From Deltaproteobacteria bacterium (GTDB lineage: Bacteria; UBA10199; DSSB01), in NCBI GenBank assembly GCA_021772695.1, contig JAJFLL010000133.1:1-5750 (forward strand): a DNA stretch of 5,750 nucleotides. Direction: 5' to 3'. This document shows, in pieces, positions 1-5,335 of this stretch (within the stretch, counting starts at the first letter, position 1; every line of letters starts with the position of its first letter). The notes under the pieces are model-generated. The model searched no databases. It was not told where the DNA came from and worked only from the letters and a program-made list of their open reading frames with translations. Made by a program: the position numbers and the translations under genes.

Positions 1-447
1 TAGTATGGACAATGTAGGAATGACATAGAAGAAAAAGAGGCCTACACCGCCCACCGTAAATAGCACGGCCCACCGACTCGATCCATAGCGAACTAAAAAG
101 GGAGCGCCATTATAGATCAAGACGGATAGAGCGCCTCCTGCGATGAAAATTTTTTTAAAACCACCGTTTATAGGCACCACGGCCATGGCCAGCCAAAGGA
201 CCAGGAATAATAGAGGCATAGTAAAACTGTGAACATGAGCTGCAGTGATCAATTGCCCGTAGGGTTTGGGATAAGCCATCTGGGCCTCGTCACCTTGATA
301 GTAGACGACGGTTTGCTCATGATCCCAATCATAGCGGTCGTGGCTGATCATGGCTGCGATGGAAAAACCGAGCAAGGAAAGTAAAAAATAGGCGGACAAG
401 GCCCATTTTAGACTAGGGCTCAGGAGTTGTAGACGTATAGGATCCAT
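1..447 (-). CDS. Multi-pass membrane protein with H-x-H motif, partial (C-terminus beyond window)
   Basis: The reading frame is open from an ATG at 447 to the window edge, giving 149 residues without a stop. An AAGG-type ribosome site (454-457, within GGAAGG, 6-base spacer) supports this start. About four hydrophobic segments can be seen, near residues 13-34, 70-92, 97-117 and 124-144. A soluble loop follows the first and holds H36, H43 and a YYQGDEA stretch. The second segment opens with A-H-V-H-S-F (H71, H73), a pairing that could bind heme or metal. From memory, proteins with a similar layout (YY-x-GDEA loop, then a His-rich start of TM2) occur beside FMN_bind genes, but I cannot name the family. 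The start lies inside the 3' end of the flavoprotein gene (35-base overlap), which suggests translational coupling. Role as a membrane redox partner is inferred. The frame and membrane nature are secure; function is not. Confidence 0.8.
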   Translation of the reverse strand, partial: MDPIRLQLLSPSLKWALSAYFLLSLLGFSIAAMISHDRYDWDHEQTVVYYQGDEAQMAYPKPYGQLITAAHVHSFTMPLLFLVLWLAMAVVPINGGFKKIFIAGGALSVLIYNGAPFLVRYGSSRWAVLFTVGGVGLFFFYVIPTLSIL

Positions 448-1012
448 AAATAACCTTCCAAAGGACCAGTGCGCGTTTAACTCCCACCGCCAAGGCTCTG
501 GAGGAAAGCGTAGCTCCAGAGATATTGACGATGTCACCGTATAATTTCAGGGAGTCGTTGGATTGTTTGCCTACGAATTGATTTAAAAATCGTCGATTTT
601 TAACTTCCCCGCCGCGACTTTCCCGGTACACCATGATCTCAACACTTTCCACCTTTCCTGTGGGAGAAATCAACGTAATAAAGGTGATCGGCAGCACTTT
701 ACCCACCTGCTCATCGATGAGTGCATAGCCGTCAATGTGATCGCCAGATTTTCCTAAATAAAAAGAGTAGGAAGCCTTCGGTGGAGGGTATCCTGCTTGA
801 GACTGAAAGGCCTTGGCCTGCTCTGCGGAAAGCTGATGGTCGGCCTTATGAACTTCTTTGGAGTCTTTGAAGATGAGTTTTAGGGCATCGGCTGGTTGTA
901 AAAACACCGTCGTCTGCCCATAGCTCACAAGAGGAACCAGCATTAAGGTTGCCAGAATGCAGTGGCCCCAAAAGGCCTGCTTAAAGATGTGTTTTAACTT
1001 GCTTTCCTTCAT
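413..1012 (-). CDS. Secreted FMN_bind-domain protein (covalent flavoprotein, NqrC/RnfG-type domain)
   Basis: This is a 199-residue exported protein. A lysine-rich N-terminus and hydrophobic core (about residues 16-30) form a signal peptide, with likely cleavage near residues 31-33. The FMN_bind domain spans roughly residues 88-186. Near its end is N-I-S-G-A-T-L-S-S, with T168 as the expected Thr esterified to FMN. In NqrC and RnfG this domain carries phosphodiester-linked FMN and passes electrons; the single-domain exported form here probably does so in the periplasm. apbE, encoding the enzyme that makes this bond, is nearby on the other strand. The gene follows the porin-like gene by 48 bases and overlaps the next membrane-protein gene by 35. 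The residue six before T168, usually Asp in the motif as I recall it, is Val162; Asp160 is two residues earlier. The ribosome site is weak: the nearest AAGG lies about 13 bases before the ATG. There is no CxxCH heme site. Confidence 0.88.
   Translation of the reverse strand: MKESKLKHIFKQAFWGHCILATLMLVPLVSYGQTTVFLQPADALKLIFKDSKEVHKADHQLSAEQAKAFQSQAGYPPPKASYSFYLGKSGDHIDGYALIDEQVGKVLPITFITLISPTGKVESVEIMVYRESRGGEVKNRRFLNQFVGKQSNDSLKLYGDIVNISGATLSSRALAVGVKRALVLWKVIYGSYTSTTPEP
509..520 (-). other. Covalent FMN attachment motif S-G-A-T (residues 165-168)
   Basis: These codons encode S165-G166-A167-T168 of the FMN_bind protein. The Thr codon is at 509-511 on the minus strand. In the family the Thr hydroxyl receives the FMN phosphate from FAD through ApbE. 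The following L-S-S matches the usual x-[ST]-S continuation. Confidence 0.82.
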
Positions 1013-1036
1013 GGTCGGAAAAGGGCCTTATCTGCT

Positions 1037-1053
1037 TTGCCGGCATTTGGCAA
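1037..1053 (-). other. Short intercistronic hairpin between porin and FMN_bind genes
   Basis: TTGCC and GGCAA arms pair over 5 bases around a 7-base loop, in the 48-base gap between the two genes. No T-run follows on the minus strand, so it does not look like a terminator. It could affect mRNA stability or the ratio of the two products, but a stem this short may be chance. Confidence 0.25.
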
Positions 1054-1060
1054 TGGGACC

Positions 1061-2557
1061 CTAGAATCCGAATGCGGCCCCAAACATCAGGGCATGATTA
1101 TTCGAGCTAGTCGTGGGTAAAAAGTTGGTAACCGTTCCCAAAGATTTCCCCGAATTGGTCCAAGTATATTCATAGGCCAATTGGAATACAGCCAAGGGAT
1201 TCAGGCGAAAGGCCAGCCCTGGTGTAATTCGATTCACGAAGCGGTTTTCTTTTTCTAATAGGGTGACCACGCCACCCAAAGCCTCATAACCGGTAACCAT
1301 GCCATTGAGAAAGGCCTGCTCCCAACGAAGCACCGGAATGATTTGCGGATCAGAGAAGTGCCTTCCGAACCAGGATTGGGTCAACCAATCGGGGCGAAAG
1401 CTGTAGCGAAACTCCAGCCAATAACCCATTTTATTTTCCACTAAACTTGAGGGCTTAAAGGCAATTTTGGTTTCAAGATCGGGGCTGTCTTCGGAGGAAA
1501 CCTCGGCCTCGGTATTGCCGACCACCGAGGCAAACTCGGTCAACATGGCATCCATGCCACCGAAATTGGTGTAAATAAATTCTCCTTCAGCGGCGAAACC
1601 TTTGAATTGAGAAAGAAAGTCAAATCCCAAAGAGGTAATACTATGAGAGGGGAGAAAATCAGGAGTATAGCGCCCCCAATATCCCGAAAGACCGATCTCG
1701 TGACCCAGGGCTGGGCTGAAGGCCACTCGTCCCGTAACCGCTTTGGCATCTTTGATGTCTTGGCCAAAAGTCCCCGTAGAAATTCCGAACTCCCCTTCGA
1801 GTTCGATTTCATCTCGATTCGGATCACGCGTTTTAACCACTTCTTCCAATTCAAAATCTAAGGTGGCACCGTTGACCACATAGATGCGGTAATCAAATTT
1901 TCCACTTTCTCCCAAGGGCACTTCACCGTTTAAGCCTATTCCCAATTCGTCCCAAGCGGATTTGACCGGTAATATGGGAACACCGCGATCAACTAAAGTA
2001 CGGCGCGGCAGATTCCAAACATTGTCGTCATGATTAATGTTGAATCGGCCTAGGGGAACTAAAACACCCCCGCCTTGTAAGCGAATATAATCAGTGAATT
2101 CCAATTGAAACCAGACCTGTTCAATGGCAATTTCCGATTGATGGGTCCCTTCAATTTCCTGAGTTAGACTAATGCCGCCGTCTTGGGCTCTCACGGTGCG
2201 TTCCAATTCGATTTTTCTAAAGCGTTCGAATTCGATTTCGGAATAAATTCGAAACTTAGATGCGATTAAGGCATCGGTGGTCAGGACAAAGCGTCGAAAG
2301 GTAAAGGTGGCGGGAATATTTTCAGCCGTATCGTATTCAAATCGAAAGGAACCATATCCCCCTAATTTGAAATAATAACTGTCGTTGCCAAATTTCAATA
2401 GGGGCTTTTCGCCGTATTTCATCGGCGGGCTTTTGGATTCGGGTTGGGTCTCTGGTTCAAACTTTAATTCGGGGCCCTCCTCTGCATGGACGGCGACGGA
2501 AAATATCAATAGGGTGGCAAACAGGATGCTAAAACAAATTCCAAATCTGGCTCTCAT
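1061..2557 (-). CDS. Outer-membrane porin-like beta-barrel protein
   Basis: The start is the ATG at 2557, not the in-frame ATG at 2602. The 2557 codon has a strong GAGGAG site six bases upstream and begins a clean signal peptide (Arg2/Arg4, hydrophobic 7-22, V-H-A cleavage after residue 25). The product is 498 residues. The mature N-terminus is acidic and Pro-rich (26-50). From about residue 60 there are alternating aromatic/hydrophobic strands typical of a barrel (for example Y-F-K-L-G-G-Y-G-S-F-R-F), ending in A-A-F-G-F, the C-terminal Phe signature of outer-membrane barrels. The central part contains H-D-D-N (176-179), L-P-R-R (183-186) and a following V-D-R-G-V-P. The overall look resembles OprO/OprP-like porins, but I cannot assign a subfamily or substrate. 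There is no visible TonB box or plug domain, so it is not an obvious TonB-dependent receptor. It is first in the probable operon with the FMN_bind and membrane-protein genes. Confidence 0.82.
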   Translation of the reverse strand: MRARFGICFSILFATLLIFSVAVHAEEGPELKFEPETQPESKSPPMKYGEKPLLKFGNDSYYFKLGGYGSFRFEYDTAENIPATFTFRRFVLTTDALIASKFRIYSEIEFERFRKIELERTVRAQDGGISLTQEIEGTHQSEIAIEQVWFQLEFTDYIRLQGGGVLVPLGRFNINHDDNVWNLPRRTLVDRGVPILPVKSAWDELGIGLNGEVPLGESGKFDYRIYVVNGATLDFELEEVVKTRDPNRDEIELEGEFGISTGTFGQDIKDAKAVTGRVAFSPALGHEIGLSGYWGRYTPDFLPSHSITSLGFDFLSQFKGFAAEGEFIYTNFGGMDAMLTEFASVVGNTEAEVSSEDSPDLETKIAFKPSSLVENKMGYWLEFRYSFRPDWLTQSWFGRHFSDPQIIPVLRWEQAFLNGMVTGYEALGGVVTLLEKENRFVNRITPGLAFRLNPLAVFQLAYEYTWTNSGKSLGTVTNFLPTTSSNNHALMFGAAFGF

Positions 2558-2563
2558 GAAAAA

Positions 2564-2569
2564 CTCCTC
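2564..2569 (-). promoter_or_regulatory. Ribosome binding site that sets the porin start
   Basis: GAGGAG on the minus strand lies six bases before the ATG at 2557. No comparable site precedes the upstream in-frame ATG at 2602. The shorter protein also has a better-formed signal peptide, so both lines of evidence agree. Confidence 0.85.
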
Positions 2570-2602
2570 AATAGGCTTTATGAAAATGAAAGTCGTTTTC
2601 AT

Positions 2603-2608
2603 ATAATA
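2603..2608 (-). promoter_or_regulatory. Possible -10 element for the porin/FMN_bind operon
   Basis: TATTAT on the minus strand matches TATAAT at five of six bases and would give a leader of about 40 bases before the porin ATG. No good -35 hexamer sits 16-18 bases upstream. The promoter would therefore need an activator, or the match is chance. The element lies just upstream of the rejected ATG at 2602, and transcription from it would begin downstream of that ATG. Confidence 0.35.
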
Positions 2609-2622
2609 GCCAAACTGACTAA

Positions 2623-2644
2623 TGACACTTGTCCCATTGCGTCA
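2623..2644. promoter_or_regulatory. Candidate operator: imperfect inverted repeat between divergent operons
   Basis: TGACAC and GCGTCA form 6-base arms (one mismatch, outer TGAC/GTCA exact) around a 10-base centre. The repeat lies upstream of the minus-strand -10-like element and overlaps the -35 proposed for apbE, so one regulator bound here could affect both operons. Another TGAC at 2616-2619 lies seven bases before the left arm. No known regulator consensus was recognised. Confidence 0.3.
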
Positions 2645-2665
2645 ATCATTTTTTTTGGGTAAAAC
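2637..2665 (+). promoter_or_regulatory. Possible promoter for apbE-exbB-exbD-tonB
   Basis: TTGCGT (2637-2642) and TAAAAC (2660-2665) are separated by 17 bases and match the sigma-70 hexamers at three and four positions. Transcription would begin near 2672, about 27 bases before the apbE ATG. The match is weak, but no better pair was seen on this strand. Confidence 0.25.
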
Positions 2666-2698
2666 CCCTTTTTTTAATGGTTAGGGAAGAATAAATTC

Positions 2699-3634
2699 AT
2701 GGGCAGCGCCATATTTAAAACCTATTTTCATCTAATTTTGGCATTTTTGATGCTGACTCCCGGTCTTTTAGGTGCCAAGGAACCTCCTCCTGAGCTCAAT
2801 TTTAGTCGCACCCAAATGCTGATGGGCCATATACCGGTGACCATCGAAGTGGCCGCCCCTACCCCATTAGCAGAACGAGTTTTATGGGCGATGGAAACGA
2901 GTTTCTCCCTGGCCAAACAATTAGAAGCCCGGTGGAGTGAATGGAACCCCCAATCGGAAATTTCCTGCCTCAATAGAAATGCTGGCGGAACACCTTGTCA
3001 GCTGTCCCCGGAAACCATGGCCTTACTGCTACGTGCCATAGAAATTACGAAAAAGAGCCAGGGTGCCTTTGACATTCGTTTTGCTTCCACAACGGCAGCA
3101 GGTCGCAAGGGTGCCATCCAGCTAAATTGGGAAGCCTCTACGGCGACTCTCTCTCACCCTCAGACCCGAATTGGATTGGGAGGTATTGCCAAAGGCGCCA
3201 TCGTTGACGCCATGGCTGAACACCTGAGCCAACAAGGTTTTGATCAATTCTTGATCAATGCCGGTGGTGATCTGTTGGCAAGAGGAGGTCCCTGGCCTGT
3301 GGCCTTAGCGATTCCCAACCCTAGAAATGATCGCATCACTCCCACCCTTTCCTTGACCGATCAGGCCATGGCCACTTCGGGAAATGCCGAACAGGGGGTT
3401 CATATAAAGGATCCCCGCACGGGAAAAGGGGTAAAGCTCGCAGGCAGTGTGACGGTTTTAGCCCCACGCTTAGAAGAGGCCGATGCTTGGGCCACGGCAG
3501 CGTGGGTTTGGGGAAAGAAACATTGTGAAATAATTCAAGCGGCCTCGAACCTGCAGCTACAGATTACTTGGCTTAGCCCCCAGGGGAAGTCCCACCCTTG
3601 CCAATCGGGGCACCCATCAGGTGCTAGCTTGTAA
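2699..3634 (+). CDS. apbE: FAD:protein FMN transferase (ApbE family)
   Basis: ApbE cleaves FAD and transfers FMN to a Thr in exported FMN_bind proteins, using Mg2+. The 311 residues show the family's blocks in order: W-N-P-Q-S-E-I-S-C-L-N-R (82-93), G-A-F-D (122-125), G-L-G-G-I-A-K-G (159-166) with D170, N-A-G-G-D (187-191), A-T-S-G-N (225-229), H-I-K-D-P-R-T-G (235-242), and A-D-A-W-A-T (261-266). D262 and T266 match the usual metal-binding pair. A signal peptide (hydrophobic 9-24, likely cleavage after L-G-A, residue 26) without a lipobox Cys predicts a soluble periplasmic enzyme rather than a lipoprotein. The stretch from G-A-F-D to G-G-I-A-K-G is only about 36 residues, shorter than I expect for ApbE. 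Four cysteines (90, 100, 276, 301) could form disulfides. The ATG follows an AGGGAAG site. exbB begins 28 bases after the stop. The obvious substrate is the FMN_bind protein of the divergent operon. Confidence 0.93.
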   Translation: MGSAIFKTYFHLILAFLMLTPGLLGAKEPPPELNFSRTQMLMGHIPVTIEVAAPTPLAERVLWAMETSFSLAKQLEARWSEWNPQSEISCLNRNAGGTPCQLSPETMALLLRAIEITKKSQGAFDIRFASTTAAGRKGAIQLNWEASTATLSHPQTRIGLGGIAKGAIVDAMAEHLSQQGFDQFLINAGGDLLARGGPWPVALAIPNPRNDRITPTLSLTDQAMATSGNAEQGVHIKDPRTGKGVKLAGSVTVLAPRLEEADAWATAAWVWGKKHCEIIQAASNLQLQITWLSPQGKSHPCQSGHPSGASL

Positions 3635-3662
3635 TATTTCCGGCCTATGGTAGGGGCAAAAA

Positions 3663-4274
3663 ATGCTTTGGTATTATTTTCAAAAGGGCGGTTGGATCAT
3701 GTATCCCTTAGCCCTGCTTTCCATCGTGGCCTTGGGATTGGCATTGGAACGCCTCTTTTATTACCGTCGTTTGCGTTCCGATCCACATGTTTGGTTTCAA
3801 AAAATGAATTTCCCCCCGAGCCCGAACTTCTTGGCCGGACTCAAAAATCATCCCCTAGCCGTGGTTCTGAAAAGCCTTTGGGAACAAAAATCCCAAGTAT
3901 CTAAAAAGGATTTGGAGGCCATCGCCCAAGAAGAAGCGGAACATGAAATCCATGGTCTGGAAAAGAATTTGAAAGCACTGGGTGTCATAGCAGTGCTGTG
4001 TCCCCTGATCGGCCTATTGGGAACCGTATGGGGCATCATGAAGGCCTTTCATCAAACCGCTGAAGCGACGCAGGTCAATCCTGCCCAATTGGCAGGTGGA
4101 ATATGGGAGGCCCTTATCACTACTTTTGTGGGCCTTGCCATCGCCATTCCTACCTGGGCCATCTATTATTTTTTTGAACATCGAATGAATCGGACCGCAT
4201 TCCAATTAGAATTTTTTAGCAGCCGTTTTCTTCGCATGGCCGAATTGCCTTCGAAAAAAGATTCCCTTTTATGA
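3663..4274 (+). CDS. exbB: ExbB/TolQ-family proton-channel protein of the TonB system
   Basis: ExbB forms the pentameric inner-membrane channel that, with ExbD, uses the proton motive force to drive TonB. The 203-residue product has the family's three-helix layout: TM1 about 14-33, a cytoplasmic loop about 34-104, TM2 about 105-128 and TM3 about 148-171. TM2 contains P-L-I-G-L-L-G-T-V-W-G-I-M (114-126) and TM3 contains I-T-T-F-V-G-L-A-I-A-I-P (152-163), the signature of the MotA/TolQ/ExbB domain. T121 and T153/T154 fall where E. coli ExbB has its conserved pore threonines. An AGGGG site (3652-3656) six bases before the ATG supports the start. The stop overlaps the exbD start (ATGA). TolQ is the alternative name, but the TonB-like gene downstream and absence of tolA, tolB or pal favour ExbB. 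Confidence 0.92.
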   Translation: MLWYYFQKGGWIMYPLALLSIVALGLALERLFYYRRLRSDPHVWFQKMNFPPSPNFLAGLKNHPLAVVLKSLWEQKSQVSKKDLEAIAQEEAEHEIHGLEKNLKALGVIAVLCPLIGLLGTVWGIMKAFHQTAEATQVNPAQLAGGIWEALITTFVGLAIAIPTWAIYYFFEHRMNRTAFQLEFFSSRFLRMAELPSKKDSLL

Positions 4275-4690
4275 TTCGATTGAAACGCCGACGCCTTCTT
4301 GAGGCCACAGCAGAATTAACTTCAGTCATGGATGTGGTATTCATTCTCCTGATTTTTTTTCTTTTGACTGCAGTTCAGGCCCCCTTAGGAATCTCTGTGC
4401 AACTACCCCAAGCCGATTCGGCCACCCAACATGAGAAGGATATTATTCAACTTTCCTTAAAACCAAACCAAGAAATTTATTTGCAAGATAAGCTTGTTTC
4501 CTTAGAAGAACTTGGCGATAGCCTACAAAATTTAAAACCGCCCCGACCTATCTTGTTGGCAGGGGACCAATCGGTCTCGTATGGATTTTTGATTAAAATT
4601 CTCGATCGATTGAGTCAAATCCCAGATTATCCGCTGATACTGGCCACAGACCCTGAGCCAATGGCTTCCCCAGGGAGCAAGCAACCATGA
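4271..4690 (+). CDS. exbD: ExbD/TolR-family protein of the TonB system
   Basis: ExbD sits within the ExbB pentamer and carries the membrane Asp that couples proton flow to TonB movement. This 139-residue protein has a short basic cytoplasmic N-terminus (K5-R-R-R8), then L-T-S-V-M-D-V-V-F-I-L-L-I-F-F-L-L-T (16-33) with D21 in the position of that Asp. A periplasmic domain follows, containing L-L-A-G-D-Q-S-V-S-Y-G (about 95-105), typical of the family. The ATG overlaps the exbB stop (ATGA) and has no clear ribosome site, so translation probably depends on reinitiation from exbB. The end overlaps tonB in the same way. Confidence 0.92.
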   Translation: MIRLKRRRLLEATAELTSVMDVVFILLIFFLLTAVQAPLGISVQLPQADSATQHEKDIIQLSLKPNQEIYLQDKLVSLEELGDSLQNLKPPRPILLAGDQSVSYGFLIKILDRLSQIPDYPLILATDPEPMASPGSKQP

Positions 4691-5334
4691 AACGTAGTCT
4701 AAGGTTTATCCTGTTGGCAGCGGTTCTAGAATGTCTGCTAATTTTTGGGTTCACTTGGTTATGGCGATCACCACCTCCCCTGCCCATAACTTCGTCGAAA
4801 AAAATCAATGTGCTTAAGCTGAATGCCAGTGGACTTCCCCGTACGGTGCCATCAGCTGGCCCTGTTAAAAACATTCCTTCAAAAAAACCCATGCTAAAGG
4901 AATCTGCTAAGGGCCCGTCCCTTCCTGCGTCGGCTCCAAAACCTCAGGACTTAAAGCCATCAGCGAAGCCCCAAGGAACTACCAGTGACCCGGGTGTTGA
5001 TGGAATGGATGTTGACCAGGGAGGAACGGCGATGGGTGCCAGTGAAGCAGAGATTCAAAAATATTTACAACGAGTGCTTGCTCTGGTGGCACGCAAAAAA
5101 TACTATCCCCGTCTGTCTCGAGAAAATGGTGAAGAAGGAGTGGTTATCGTTCAAGTTAAGATCGCTCGCAGTGGTGAGATCCTTCGGTATGCCTTAACTC
5201 AATCGAGCCCTTATATAAGACTCAATCAAGCTTCGCAAAATACCCTGAATGGATTAAGGCTCCCGCCGCTGCCAGAAAAATATCCGAAAGAATCCTTGAG
5301 CCTAGAGATACCCTTTCGCTTCAGATTACAGTAA
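4687..5334 (+). CDS. tonB: TonB-family energy-transducing protein
   Basis: TonB spans the periplasm and transmits ExbB/ExbD energy to outer-membrane transporters. The 215 residues show a single N-terminal membrane helix (about 7-26), a Pro/Lys/Ser-rich linker (about 28-97), an acidic Gly-rich stretch (100-118) and a TonB C-terminal domain (about 122-215). That domain has K-Y-Y-P (138-141), E-G-V-V-I-V-Q-V-K-I (150-159), S-G-E-I-L, then T-Q-S-S-P and L-P-P-L-P, in family order. The linker is short compared with the 239-residue E. coli protein. The S-x-x-x-H motif of the E. coli TonB membrane helix is absent; A11-x-x-x-E15 occupies the comparable place. The ATG overlaps the exbD stop, and a GGGAG at 4673-4677 could serve as ribosome site. 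No TonB-dependent receptor is seen in the window, so its partner is unknown. Confidence 0.88.
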   Translation: MKRSLRFILLAAVLECLLIFGFTWLWRSPPPLPITSSKKINVLKLNASGLPRTVPSAGPVKNIPSKKPMLKESAKGPSLPASAPKPQDLKPSAKPQGTTSDPGVDGMDVDQGGTAMGASEAEIQKYLQRVLALVARKKYYPRLSRENGEEGVVIVQVKIARSGEILRYALTQSSPYIRLNQASQNTLNGLRLPPLPEKYPKESLSLEIPFRFRLQ

Positions 5335-5335
5335 A

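Noticed and set aside
1540..1861. Open frames on both strands within the porin gene
   Set aside because: They are shadows of the porin frame, lack ribosome sites and encode no recognisable domain, while the porin frame has a signal peptide and C-terminal Phe.
1798..2260. Repeated AATTCGA-like words in the porin gene
   Set aside because: They encode recurring Glu/Phe/Leu pairs in charged barrel strands and loops, and have no regular spacing or exact long copies.
1061..2557. Porin as a TonB-dependent receptor
   Set aside because: There is no plug domain of about 130 residues and no visible TonB box; the barrel begins within about 35 residues of the signal cleavage site.
2616..2629. Seven-base spaced TGAC direct repeat as a PhoB-type box
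   Set aside because: PhoB boxes repeat every 11 bases with a longer core; four-base matches at seven-base spacing are too weak.
2657..2675. GGGT/ACCC mini-hairpin followed by T-run upstream of apbE
   Set aside because: The stem is only four bases, and no plus-strand gene upstream in the window would need termination there. It is more likely a low-complexity leader.
2728..2973. Minus-strand open frame inside apbE
   Set aside because: apbE motifs in the same DNA are unambiguous, and the antisense product shows no domain or export signal.
413..3634. c-type cytochrome in the redox set
   Set aside because: No CxxCH motif occurs in the FMN_bind, porin or ApbE proteins.
3647..3904. Plus-strand open frame overlapping the start of exbB
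   Set aside because: The exbB frame here carries TM1 and has the ribosome site at the proper spacing; the alternative frame encodes nothing recognisable.
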